Below, piece after piece: positions 12,301 through 18,450 of a DNA stretch of 30,137 bases; the stretch's first letter is position 1, and each line of letters starts with the position of its first letter. The stretch spans positions 1 to 30,137 of the forward strand of contig CAKUEI010000008.1 in the NCBI GenBank assembly GCA_934646175.1, given 5' to 3'. Source of the DNA: an uncultured Oscillospiraceae bacterium. GTDB taxonomy: Bacteria; Bacillota; Clostridia; Oscillospirales; Oscillospiraceae. The position numbers were made by a program, and so were the translations under genes. The notes under the pieces were generated by a model. It had not been told where the DNA came from, did no database searches, and worked only from the letters and a program-made list of their open reading frames with translations.

Positions 12301-15300
12301 GCAGCGTGTCGTACCAGCCGGTGAAGCTGCTGGCCCTGGCCTCGCTGTTTACCTCCAGCTTCACCATGCCCTGCTTGAACTCCGCCTTCACCAGAATGCT
12401 GCTGGCAGGGGTGCGGTAGCGGACGCCGGTGCCGTTCTCCGTCACGCTGGCCCGCGTCTCGTCAAAGCCCGGCGCGTAGGAAAGGCCGGTGATCTTGCCC
12501 GTGGCCATCACCGTTTTGGTCTCACCTTCCGGCATGGTGTAGGTCTCGGTCTCCATGCTGGCGGTGAGGTCCCGCTTCCAGTAATAGGTGGTGGTCAGGT
12601 AGTTGGTGGTGCAGTAATTTTCCGCGTCGTTGGCGTCATAGTCGTCCGCACTGATCATGTGCCACACCGACATGCCCTGCAGCACACCTTGCTGGTCGCC
12701 TTCGGCCAAAGGCGTGGGCTTCAGCACCAGATCGGTGTCGTTTGCGAAGTAGTAGCGCTTCTGGCTGGCGTCAAAGCTGGCGTTTTCCGCTTCCAGCGAG
12801 CCAAGCGTCAGGCTTCCTGCGTTGGGGTCCAGAGTCTCGAAGGTGAAGTCCGTATCCACATAGTAGTCCGCGTTCACGTACACCGCCTTCAGGTAGCGGT
12901 CCTTCGTCACATCCAGCTGGCTGCCGGGGGTGTACTGCACCGCCTCGTCCACATTGTCGGTGAACGTATTGTTCGCCGTCACGTAATGCCAGGTGTACGC
13001 GGGATAACCGCCGCTTTCATCCACCTCATAGCCGATCAGTGCCCATGCGCTCAGGTTTTTGCCTTCTGGCAGAGTGAAGCCCTGCACCGGCTCGCCGCTC
13101 TGCTGGTTCCGGCTGGCCGCGTCGAAGTTCAGGGCATAAACGTTGCTGGCGCCCGGCTCGTAAATATAGGTGGAGTGGGTGCCGTTGGCCACTTCGTCCG
13201 GCATCTCCGTATAGTAGTAAACGAAGGCGGAGTTGATCTCGATCACCGTGCGGTCTTCCTGCCGCTGGGTGGCCGTGCGCTCCACATGAGTGAAGGCCCC
13301 GCTGTTCAGCACGGTGAGCGCCTGCTGGTCGCTATCGGCCCGAATCAGGGCCGTGCCGTTCGCCACCTCGTAAGAGCGGAAGGTCAAGGGATTGGTGCTG
13401 CTCTGGCCGCTGGCGGCAATGTTATAGCTGCGGTCCAGCGTCACCACATGGTTTTCTTCCAGATAGATCTGGTCGTTGTAGCTCAGGGTGGGCTGGGTGC
13501 CGCTCTGGCCGCTCAGCACCACGTCGCCGCGGTTATAAATGCCGGTGCCCATGGTGTCGGCGCTCAGCGTATTGTTGCTGACGGTCGCCCCATCCAGGAT
13601 CAGCTTGCCGTTGGTACCTGCCACATCATCCGTGAAGTGCCCGAAATTGCGGCCCCATTCCGGATTTGGGTACGGGTCGGAATCAATGTTATGAAGCCGC
13701 TCCACGCTCAGGCAGTCCACATAGATGCCGCCGCCCTGGTTCATGCCGCTGTTGGCCGTCACGCGGCCTTTCGCGGTCACGGTGGTAACTGCCTCGTTGG
13801 TCTTGTGGCCGCCGACGTAAACGCCGCCGCCCCAGGCCGCGTTGTTCTCCGTGATCTCGTTGGAGAAGGTCACGCTGGCGCCCCGCAGAACCGCAAGGCC
13901 GCCGCCTGCGCTGGACAGATTTCGCTTCATCTCGACGCCCTCTTGGATGGTGACTCCGTCACCATCCCCGGCGGCGTACAGGCCGCCGCCGAATTCGCCG
14001 CTCTGGTTGTCGTTCATCTGGGTGCCGGACTGTATCGTTACCTGCACGCCGTGTTCCAGCCCGCCGATAAAGCTCCCGTAGTTTGCCTCCGCCGCGGGGA
14101 TGGGCTGCGTCACCGTGGTGGTGCCGGTACCGGTAGCAGTGGTCACGGTCACCGTCTGGTACGCACCGGCCAGCTTTGTATAATGTTCCAGCATCTTTAC
14201 CGCCGGGTAAGAACTGCACACCGACACAGCGCCGCCGCTCACCTTCGCATAGTTCTTGGTGATGGCCGTGTTGCCAATGGTCACGTTGGCGCGGGAGGTG
14301 CCGCTGATGAAGAGGCCGCCGCCGGAGCCCGCGCCGATGCACATATCCACACCTTCATTGGGGACTGCGGGCTTCGCCCCCTCGGTATAGCCCGCGATGG
14401 TCAGGTCATATGTGTTTTTGTCCCAGATATAGCCGGTGCCCTGCACCGCCGCGTTCCCGGTGACGGCACCGCCCGTCAGTGCCATGGTGCCGGCGCCGCT
14501 GTTGGCCAGCGCACCGTATTCGCCGCGGTTATTCTGCACGGTGCCGCCGTTCATGTTGAACTCGCCCAGATTGTACACCGCGCCCGCGCCGTAATAATAC
14601 TTGGGAAGGCCCCAGTACGCCGTGTCATATCCGGTGTACTTGGTGCCGTCGCTGTTCAGGAAGCCATAGCGGGGCATGGCGCCATAGTTATTCTCGATGG
14701 TGCCGCCGCTCATGATGAACTTGCCGCCCCGGTTCACGAACACCGCGCCCGCGACGGGGGACACATTGTCCCGAATGGTCACGCCGCCGTTCACCGTCAG
14801 CTCGCCGATGTTCGTCACCTCGATGGCGCCGGGGTGCGTCTCGGAATAGTTGGAGTGCTTCTCCACCGTGATGCCGCTGTGTAGCACCAGCTTGCCGCCG
14901 GTCTGGAACATGGGGCCTTCCACCGGGGAGGACACGTTGCCGTCAAACACCAGGCTGCCTGCGCCCAGGCCCACGGTATCCACCTGGCCGATCTCCAGCG
15001 TGGCACCCTCTTTTACCACAATGGCGCCCTCCGCTGTGGGGGCAAAGCCGGTCACATCGCCCTTGTTTACCTCGCTGTCATCGGTGCCGTTTTCGCCCAG
15101 ATACAGGGTGCTGGACAGGGTAACGGTATAATCATTCCGAATGTTGTAGGAAAGGTCGCCCAGCACATAGTTGCCCGTGCTGTCGTTCTCCACCGCCGTG
15201 GCCCGGTTGCCCTGCAAGGCAGCCAGATAATTCTGAATGGTGTATTTATGCCCGGTGGTGGAGGTGGCTCCGCTCTGGCCGCTCACCTCGCCGCCCACGT

Positions 15301-17479
15301 ATTTCAGGAAGTTGCCGGTCATGATGTAGTAATCATAATTCGTCTCTTCCAGCGCACAGGTGCCCTTGCTCAGGGCGCTGTCCAGGCCGGCGGAAGAGGT
15401 GCTTTCCGCCAGCAGGGTGATCTTCTTTTCCAGGATGGCGGGCTCGTCCACCGTGGTGTTGTAGAAGATGTACAGGGTGTCCCCGTCCGCCGCCTCCTGG
15501 AAGGCGTCGTCCAGCGAGGCGTACACACGGTAGTACCGCTTGCCGTCCATGATCACCGGCGTGCCGTTTCGGATGGTGTACTGCGGGGTGGCGCTGAATT
15601 TCTGCAGCTCCAGCGCCCGGTCCGCTGCATCCGCTTTCAGGTACCAGTTGGTGCTCTCCAGCGCGATCTTATTCTCCTGAATGTCCAGCCCATCGGCAAA
15701 GCGGATGATCTGCCGCCCGGCGCTGGCGTAGCCGTAGCCGCTGTGAGAACCTGCCCAGAATGCGTCGGAAAACTCAAAGATGGCCGCCGTGCCCGCCGTG
15801 GTCAGGCTGCTTTCCACCAGAATGGGCACCTGATTTGCCCCGACCTCTTCAAAGTACACCGGGTTGCTGGTGTCGATCCGGGCTGCGCCGCCCAAGGTCA
15901 CCAGCGTGTGGCTTTGGCTGGCGGACTTCGCCACAATGTACATGCCGTTGCCTGTTTTGTTGGCACTGTTGTGGGACAGCACGAAGCTGCCCTTCATGAC
16001 AACTGCCGTATTCTGTTCGCTGGCGGTCGAACCGCTGCCGACTGCGTACACCGCTGCGCCGCCGCCGTAAAGGGCCTTGTTGTAGCTGATCTCGCCGCCG
16101 GTCAGTTCCAGGTGGGCGCCCTGCATAAAGGTGTCGGAGCCGGCGCAGATGCCGCCGCCGTAGCCGCCGTTTCCATTCACTGCGATGGCTTCATTATAGC
16201 GGACAAAGCCGCCGTCCATGGTCACATAGCTGGTGGCCGAAGAGTAACTCTTGCCGTAAGAGGCGGAAATGCCCACGCCGGCGCCCCATGCCGCTGTGTT
16301 ATTCTCTACATTGCCGCCATGAATGTTGACGTCGCCGTTCCACGCCACAATGCCGCCGCCGTAGCCGCCGGCATGGTTGTGGTTCACTGAACCGCCGTAC
16401 ATATCCAGCACGCTGCCGATGCGCACCATAATGCCGCCGCCGTCGCCGGCACTGCCTCCGTTTTTCGTTCCCGCCATGTTATAGGAAACTTCGCCGCCGT
16501 ACAGGTTCATGGCGGCTCGATTCAGCGCAACGCCGCCGCCGTCAGCGAAAGGATTTCCGCTGACCGTATTGTTGGTGATCTTGCCGCCGTACATTTGGAA
16601 TGTGGCAACTGCAGTCGTATACTTATTCGTCCAGTCACCATTTTCAGTGCCAACAAAAACCGCGCCATGGCCGGCATCTGCATTACCCGCAGTCGCGCAG
16701 CGTTTAATTTCGCCGCCGTACAGGTTCAGATTGGATTGATTCGCGCTGTAAATGGCTGCGCCGCAGTTGGACGTTTTTGCGTTGTTCTGCAGCGTTGTGT
16801 CGCCCCAGATATCCAGGCGGCCATTGTTGCTGATCAGCGTTTCAGTGGATGTCATGCCGGTGTTGCTATAAACATACTGCATTTCATCGGCTTCATCATA
16901 AAAAACAGCCGATTTTCCGTTGGTATTACCACTGAAATTCGGAGTCGCCTTGTCGAACGCAGCGCCCTTCTGCCAAACGGCGCCGCCGTCCAGTACCAGT
17001 TTGCCACCCGCCTGAGAAACTTCATAGTTTCCCTGCTTTGCGGACTCCTCCAGTGTGCTGCCCGTATAGGCAATCGCGCCGTCACCCAGGATCAGGGTTG
17101 CTCCGGAACGAACGCCAATAAGGGAGTACGCCGTACTGCCGCGTTTCAGCGTCACGCTGCTGCCCTTCGCCACAGAAAGGTGCTTGGTTCCCGACACCAA
17201 CAGCTGCGCCGTCAGCGTGATGGTGGCATTATTGCCCTTCAGCACCACGTCTTCGATGCTCTCATCCGCCAGTGCAGCGCGCAGCTGGCTCTCCGCGTCA
17301 TCCGCCGTGGCGTCGATCGACTTGACTACAGCGCTGCCATGATTCAGGCCACAGTTTTCATGTGCATTCTGCGTTTTCGTCACGGAGAAATTCTCCGCAA
17401 AATCTGCCAGTGCACTGACCGGCAGCATGCTGAATGTCATGCACGCAGCAAGGATGAAAGATAACGCTCGTTTTTTCAT
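317..17479 (-). CDS. Giant secreted SLH-anchored surface protein (5720 aa) with beta-helix, MBG/Ig-like and InlB-like repeats
   Basis: Start at ATG 17479 with GGAGG 7 bases upstream. Residues 1-25 are a typical Sec signal peptide (MKKR, hydrophobic core, cleavage after A-L-A). Residues about 60-620 and 800-1410 are right-handed beta-helix repeats of the 'GG.v..N.A..GGG' type, with a smaller such stretch near 1720-1900. From about 2540 to 3620 and 4130 to 5280 run arrays of Ig-like modules with the pattern Y-x-G-x-x-x-P, G-x-D-Y-x-(L/V), G-x-G-N-Y-x-G (at least fifteen copies). These include three MBG modules with (K/T)-x-Y-G near 2850, 3240 and 4690. InlB-type repeats ending F-L-G-W...L-Y-A-V-W lie at about 3620-4050 and 5280-5370. 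A Gly7 and Pro-Glu linker (about 5470-5490) leads to three SLH domains (about 5505-5700; TRAQ, TRAE and RRAE motifs), which bind secondary cell-wall polymer. The likely role is adhesion or surface display. The ligand is unknown. The frame is intact throughout. Confidence 0.93.
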   Translation of the reverse strand: MKKRALSFILAACMTFSMLPVSALADFAENFSVTKTQNAHENCGLNHGSAVVKSIDATADDAESQLRAALADESIEDVVLKGNNATITLTAQLLVSGTKHLSVAKGSSVTLKRGSTAYSLIGVRSGATLILGDGAIAYTGSTLEESAKQGNYEVSQAGGKLVLDGGAVWQKGAAFDKATPNFSGNTNGKSAVFYDEADEMQYVYSNTGMTSTETLISNNGRLDIWGDTTLQNNAKTSNCGAAIYSANQSNLNLYGGEIKRCATAGNADAGHGAVFVGTENGDWTNKYTTAVATFQMYGGKITNNTVSGNPFADGGGVALNRAAMNLYGGEVSYNMAGTKNGGSAGDGGGIMVRIGSVLDMYGGSVNHNHAGGYGGGIVAWNGDVNIHGGNVENNTAAWGAGVGISASYGKSYSSATSYVTMDGGFVRYNEAIAVNGNGGYGGGICAGSDTFMQGAHLELTGGEISYNKALYGGGAAVYAVGSGSTASEQNTAVVMKGSFVLSHNSANKTGNGMYIVAKSASQSHTLVTLGGAARIDTSNPVYFEEVGANQVPILVESSLTTAGTAAIFEFSDAFWAGSHSGYGYASAGRQIIRFADGLDIQENKIALESTNWYLKADAADRALELQKFSATPQYTIRNGTPVIMDGKRYYRVYASLDDAFQEAADGDTLYIFYNTTVDEPAILEKKITLLAESTSSAGLDSALSKGTCALEETNYDYYIMTGNFLKYVGGEVSGQSGATSTTGHKYTIQNYLAALQGNRATAVENDSTGNYVLGDLSYNIRNDYTVTLSSTLYLGENGTDDSEVNKGDVTGFAPTAEGAIVVKEGATLEIGQVDTVGLGAGSLVFDGNVSSPVEGPMFQTGGKLVLHSGITVEKHSNYSETHPGAIEVTNIGELTVNGGVTIRDNVSPVAGAVFVNRGGKFIMSGGTIENNYGAMPRYGFLNSDGTKYTGYDTAYWGLPKYYYGAGAVYNLGEFNMNGGTVQNNRGEYGALANSGAGTMALTGGAVTGNAAVQGTGYIWDKNTYDLTIAGYTEGAKPAVPNEGVDMCIGAGSGGGLFISGTSRANVTIGNTAITKNYAKVSGGAVSVCSSYPAVKMLEHYTKLAGAYQTVTVTTATGTGTTTVTQPIPAAEANYGSFIGGLEHGVQVTIQSGTQMNDNQSGEFGGGLYAAGDGDGVTIQEGVEMKRNLSSAGGGLAVLRGASVTFSNEITENNAAWGGGVYVGGHKTNEAVTTVTAKGRVTANSGMNQGGGIYVDCLSVERLHNIDSDPYPNPEWGRNFGHFTDDVAGTNGKLILDGATVSNNTLSADTMGTGIYNRGDVVLSGQSGTQPTLSYNDQIYLEENHVVTLDRSYNIAASGQSSTNPLTFRSYEVANGTALIRADSDQQALTVLNSGAFTHVERTATQRQEDRTVIEINSAFVYYYTEMPDEVANGTHSTYIYEPGASNVYALNFDAASRNQQSGEPVQGFTLPEGKNLSAWALIGYEVDESGGYPAYTWHYVTANNTFTDNVDEAVQYTPGSQLDVTKDRYLKAVYVNADYYVDTDFTFETLDPNAGSLTLGSLEAENASFDASQKRYYFANDTDLVLKPTPLAEGDQQGVLQGMSVWHMISADDYDANDAENYCTTNYLTTTYYWKRDLTASMETETYTMPEGETKTVMATGKITGLSYAPGFDETRASVTENGTGVRYRTPASSILVKAEFKQGMVKLEVNSEARASSFTGWYDTLHQAYEAAVEKVEQNTSDYQITATLLAGNTTDTAPEGYKGLVYLNGDAGKTGVTAVDRSAVEGNFSAAIDLNGYALDFQKLPTLNLDNMDTTIRNGLLIHHAGADGSAKNNIIEFASGTLTVSDLTIQGEEETKYTVKAGMGGALTIGKNCALGDVYLESDAENPDSNDTLTNAAHVMVTSDFLSEQTAETVATLYFGRYTFPNGSRQAIIMDNVAEEGTGNKVRAKFKLGDGETHEGTETTDHSAGWFIGTDGKLYKKIKAVVPQLVCLNRDVDGHKTVFTETTLDTEWNQGHPLYYGYTGDYGYSSQEHNVNLIATVKDADGNDFEMESGQVIFTVTLIGQNVNNRVYTRINAVAYDKTTGQSAASVSFNFLSQLNATTADNYYVISAAWTGADQYRREYESYWDASGQDNSEMNGEGSIIGTSRLQVNPKNASGAEVQVGAITPMRAEYIGPAGAAGGYTSSPTRITMRDTARDVILTEGSEYSVYFAALTTDQTEAAANFPQAMEKDGVTYYYQDNGQGGKLYYTDGGSGEKTGLTVENAKNLNGAPAGAYSVELKGAGNNYTGESGWKDAIFTIAPYSGKLYLTSPNHVMAGKDGAYQAKIEKTFRDALNMAAARPLTVKDRYGNELELSNYSLKFEILDGGATLKNGWPASEGLYNLVARSNGHANGTLKLTQDSGLNENYSTDATGYMALLVTNRHLNIFIIPNTVNEPYTGSIYTDDMVKERDGVDYEVWTVDVDPDSGQPLDQNGSVITDLSKIKTEGRNARRMNTGEYRLEIGTAQHTPQDVGTYTMMVLDTTGKYRGLGYLNITDKALGVLSITPGDGIYTGQSQNPGVQLLDEDGRTLTRGADYTLSITNSAGRQVVAPSAAGLYTYRATGINNYNDGGHRSAEYVVVPKKLDNSDVTAANGLASVKLDAETMAIHHGSLAHAATPQFSLTYNGMALRNLTDYTYVIRENDEVVSGINGSGTYEISITGRGNYMGTISYTLTVLDGASMGSLTVQNTGSYVYQASNFAGYNWKAAASVLWINAVGTERPLDLNRCTVTVSRDMNGTTVVSDDTILDAGTYFIWVRPEADYAAELGLTENDPKGVCLMTVERRPVTVTIALASKTYGQADPADMYSNYTTDLYQSGSSGPVSGGFYARDMISGSFTREAGENVRSGQYIFALGTFSAGENYTIAVEQSTGLHVLPKDISVPVDGADDMTVHYQKTMAYTGYGMSPVTAVTYNAELGSMLLAEKAHYQLNYRRWIPGTHAEGEVCTPTDTGCGGHWEVLNAVPSDVGWYEVEINAATVLTTPDNYTGTRTLIFQIQAQGGVLDLSIPGGKTVTYTAGEFTPSVAVYRNGFALPAGSYTLSYSFHPADGSSSGDTTGTFVSGVTSFTEAGEYTIYASGSGNFAGSAGSTVFTILPKSIAEGDATGGTLPVDVTLTEQSFVYDGTARQAGVQATYTASEGGTAAALTQNQDYTLAYRGHTDAGTATVTVTGKGNYTGSRELAYTIERKTVTVTVNATTKVYGTNDPEHTYACIDGDGETMNLTLTGRVGRKAGENAGEYAFTLDGSSTLSAGSNYSLVLAENQKLTITKKSLGSGTNMAANISASIPQYRSIDTNAENLVSDVAYWAPALGKQDLTVGTDYTVTVTDSAGNVVTGSLPQGTYTVTVAAAEGSVNYSGSFSRTVQIIHADALINMGSGGTRTYRVSGEDVQLTPFAGASAASGKTFPDQEVNVTITYSNGKSMETKTLTTDGNGMLTLHLADAGTYTLVMTAHNGESNGEVETYFGTVTYVVQPKNISEGNVEGDGATGLNALEGDFSYTGGEVRPTNERALLIYNGSTIPAAEASGIVNYIVGYSNNVNPGTDTATLTVYGQGNYTGTRTVPYSIGETRYRITYRANESGNSLSGSAPTSDELYRGGTSAVLQGSGNMKLHVNGEPGYDAVFLGWSETAFSVIDSRDQLNGTVLYSGGSSVTMRQNLTLYAVWAADRNNNGRADCDEDASRVIYSADVANDANMTGLAPVDSSTYINGAAVTVKSNEGNLALQGYVFLGWTDTAPGAGGFRLRTSNEYISFVTANNLYTAGRTFIMGTQDVTLYAVWGVDSNGNGKEDWRDNNQFFVAYDGNGGAGSLPIPQVLEAGVLNVTAAENPNLTREGYVQIGWVVNQNGAGAPGVVTEKNQLNSSEAVIDGVTYVFRAFGAAHQISLDDPNPVIFYALWAEDRNGNGIPDYDESRWAVTYKSVIDTESLVLPKDDNTYLPGMDVVIKEAATAEDANGKALAFLGWTNEKSAAEHIYARGETPACALYQPGETYPATSGWVTLYAVWGAADYNTQEHRVDVYYDQRGGTATASGTVLEGGSYTVTITPGASYELESVLVNHTAVTPVSNSDGTYTLTLTNITEDQFVVVNFVRSEFWVAQPDELSYTGKEQQLSQAIRVKSSGKDLAAGTDYTLTPETGTEAGVYTVTVTGIGDYAGELAQTAVRISPAPLENLTVTGQDFTYDGAAHAPDVTELTARGVTVELVEDTHYGVVYENMATHAILSAAPVQPGQYRLWVYGKGSVTGHLSAEFTISTNSLSIGQVSGSVYDGMPYQPRPEVRDAGNNTVLRENADYLLSYDGDCISAGSHTLTVQGMGSYQGQSGSRTYTIAEKLLDDSQANSGKITVTAASTTYDGTAQTPEVSVVYTTADGRALLLIAGTDYDLAFSDNMTAGTGKVTVTGKGNYAGAVEATFSILPAGGKSLTVSSDPDSSYIGEEQEPTVTVKRGSTELARGTDYTVVYKAVTGRLGENGKPLDAGIYTVSISGTGNYAGFSGTASFVITPVAMKSAEVTGTYTYDGTAQTPAVTVKNEKGESLTKGTDYELHCSGNVNAGTAVVTVVGIGNYSGVLTAEFAIQRAVLKITPQNTGKTYGELDGQLTYQISGKPTTAPALSLTGELSREKGEAVGEYAFTLGSLSGLSGNYELKLDGPETFTIRPKSLGNGTASADDIVESLTTDGLKVGYTGASFDTDLVIGYQAPIMGYALGLQKTRDYALSFEKVLTEEETGKTTYEPVSDAVNAGEYRVTVTGAGNYTGSFRFLLTITSATLGLQVDGDTVVTYNTTDQKPGKDKLIVTVGGNTLTEGQFTVRYLDHDGNEVDEFKNAGSYTIEVSAENHESATMSFVVLPKELTDADIESGPSDCVYNGAAQEPTVTMKPDVENCTFTYASNVDVGQGSVTITAPAAGNYSGSVTKNFEITAFELTTGNTTVSTLANVEYNGTSQQQKPDVTVTLNGTETTLKEGTDYTLTYSGAAVNVGEVKVTVTGKGNYSGTLSDAAAYQITPKTIEPGWISVLPEKLTYIGSPLKPAVRVTDGNIVLQAGVDYDLSYSNNTAAGTAAVTVTGKGNYAGTQKANFEIAANASSLTFDLADADQTKVYNGKDQRPTLTVKDGTKVLTKGTDYDVACFCNGKPIDADAAFVNVGSYVIKVSGKGSYEGAEGTMIFTITPAAFTVEPISEQTYTGKPVLPEPIVKDGTKELTKGKDYILTYSGDTVSVGTTTATVTVTGIGNYTGTLSADYTITGEGALFRVTYDGNGSNGGTVPSDTAEYLPGATATVLSGTPKRTGAVFLGWVPDEAPAEVVTSREEAEAYTTVYQAGARLSMKEGGITLYALWGKDENGNGRPDYAENPQITAGAGTGGTIAPSGKTEYVYGAANIAYTITVEDGYSFSGVTVDGAAVAVSTAEAPTALVQNEDGTYTYTFASVTEDRVIVATFAKNGGGGGGGVTPEPEPVVPERPDWNPNVPQLETEEHFAYVQGSSEGTFNPNEQITRAQVAVILARLMNGGMDKIPDGLTSSFTDVKPGAWYYNAVAYLERYNLINGMGDGTFQPDRSITRAEFATMVMRYFLVDPYTGAPIFSDLSSDHWAYDSINSAHAYGFVQGYTDGSFAPDQKIRRAEAVVMLNRVLQRSADKEYIQSHQDVLNTYPDVTGSHWAYYEIMEAANGHDHTTEKDGSESWTGSKN
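1640..5090 (-). repeat. C-terminal-proximal array of Ig-like/MBG coding repeats
   Basis: About 1150 codons of tandem modules of roughly 75-90 residues inside the giant gene. Each carries a start like Y-T/D-G-x-x-x-x-P, a middle G-T-D-Y and an end G-x-G-N-Y-x-G-x...F-x-I. Some neighbouring units keep DNA similarity: the phrase around 1755-1800 closely matches that around 2010-2046, and the phrase tgtgcggtgccgtcatag recurs near 3802 and 4293. Most units have diverged, so the array is old rather than freshly expanded. Confidence 0.8.
6620..9860 (-). repeat. Central array of Ig-like/MBG coding repeats
   Basis: A second block of about 1080 codons with the same module type as the C-terminal-proximal array. 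It includes two MBG modules with K-T-Y-G-Q-A-D-P (residues near 2850) and K-V-Y-G-T-N-D-P (near 3240). The block lies between the N-terminal beta-helix part and the InlB-type repeats, giving a stalk-like arrangement of beta-sandwich domains. Confidence 0.75.
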
Positions 17480-17596
17480 AAGGCGCCCTCCTTGGCATAG
17501 CTTTATCTGTTGAAAAAACAGTTATATTCCCCCCAACAAATGGAAAAAGTTCCACATCCCGTGAAACTTGACTTCCTTTGTGTTGTTTCTATAAAT

Positions 17597-17624
17597 AGTG
17601 TACCACAATTTTCTTGAATTGCAA
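17597..17624 (-). promoter_or_regulatory. Putative SigA promoter of the giant surface-protein gene
   Basis: On the minus strand TTGCAA (17624-17619) is followed after 16 bases by TACACT (17602-17597), preceded by TGG as an extended -10. The resulting leader would be about 110 bases. It contains two small hairpins (17541-17554 and 17507-17521) but no riboswitch I recognise. The rest of 17480-17714 shows nothing else. Confidence 0.6.
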
Positions 17625-17714
17625 GTTTTACACCACATTTCGGCACGCAGATTTCGACATTTTTTATGACATTTTTACAGACGATTTTCTCTTCCTTTCG
17701 TTTCCAAAATTCAA

Positions 17715-17756
17715 AAAAAATACGTCCGAATGCCTTCGCATTCGGACGTATTTTTT
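17715..17756 (-). terminator. Bidirectional-type terminator after the ssb-like gene
   Basis: A perfect inverted repeat, 17721-17733 (tacgtccgaatgc) and 17738-17750, with loop cttc. It is flanked by A8 (17713-17720) on the left and T6 (17751-17756) on the right. It lies immediately downstream of the stop codon of the ssb-like gene and insulates the giant gene from transcription coming from the eut side. Confidence 0.93.
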
Positions 17757-17759
17757 CGT

Positions 17760-18395
17760 TCAATCTCCTTTGTCCGCTTCCTCCCCCTCACTCAGCTGCA
17801 TGATGGACACCTCGTAGGCCACCCGTTCTTCTGGCCCGCTCTCCAGTTTTTTGATGTATCCCCGGCTTTGCAGCCGCCCGGTCAGGCTGATGCGCTCGCC
17901 CACGGCCCGCCCGGCGCATTTCCGGGCCAGCGCCCCCCATGCGATGCAGGGGAGGTAGTCCGCCCTGCCGTATTTCCGGTTCACCGCCAGCAAAAGGTCG
18001 CAGATGTCCCTCCCCAGGGGTGTCCGCCGCAGCACCGGCTTTTTGCATAATGCGCCGGAGAGGACGAGGCGGTTTTCGTGCTCCTCTCCCTCTCTGGAGA
18101 TCGCCCGGGCGTACACCGTGATCACCAAGCGGCTTCCCTCCCCAGTGCGGTTATTGTACGAGCGGACCTCCCCCTGCACCTGCACCGTGTCCCCCAGCGA
18201 TAGGGGGCACCGAGCCAGCATCTCCATGGGGGCGATCACGTTCAGCCGGTCAAACACGCCGGAAAACCTCCGTACCGCAAGGCAGAAGGTACCGTACTCT
18301 CGCCCATGGTTCCGGTGGGAAAAACCCGGTGCCGTCACCACCTCGCCACGAAGAAACGCCTCGTTCTCCCTTTGCCCGTCCTGCATCTCCGCCAC
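17760..18395 (-). CDS. Single-stranded DNA-binding protein with two OB folds (SSB-like)
   Basis: 211 residues. Two regions each look like an OB fold. Residues about 12-105 (L-R-G-E-V...G-x-x-Y-G-T-F-C-L-A-V-R...V-x-V-x-G-E-V-R-S-Y) form the first. Residues about 108-200 (L-V-L-S-G-A-L-C-K-K-P-V...D-I-C-D-L-L-L-A-V-N-R-K-Y-G-R-A-D-Y-L-P-C-I-A-W-G...I-S-L-T-G-R-L-Q-S-R) form a better match to bacterial SSB. The tail is acidic (SEGEEADKGD) but lacks the usual D-D-D-I-P-F tip that recruits repair proteins. The GTG start at 18395 has GGGAGGAG very close upstream; the in-frame ATG at 18386 is an equally good start. It begins 55 bases after eutQ in the same direction with no terminator between, so read-through from the eut operon is possible. 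It is likely a secondary SSB rather than the replicative one. Confidence 0.82.
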   Translation of the reverse strand: MAEMQDGQRENEAFLRGEVVTAPGFSHRNHGREYGTFCLAVRRFSGVFDRLNVIAPMEMLARCPLSLGDTVQVQGEVRSYNNRTGEGSRLVITVYARAISREGEEHENRLVLSGALCKKPVLRRTPLGRDICDLLLAVNRKYGRADYLPCIAWGALARKCAGRAVGERISLTGRLQSRGYIKKLESGPEERVAYEVSIMQLSEGEEADKGD

Positions 18396-18450
18396 ACTCC
18401 TCCCGTCTTTGCCCTATGAGTATGCGGAAGGTCTGTCCGGTATGTCCCCC

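Noticed and set aside
17480..17596. Degenerate c-di-GMP-I riboswitch before the giant gene (AAAGCTATGCC after a small hairpin; AAAGCTATGC also occurs before the SASP gene)
   Set aside because: The first half of the motif (GGCAAACC with its tetraloop helix) is missing and the enclosing stem cannot form; a shared ten-base string alone is not enough.
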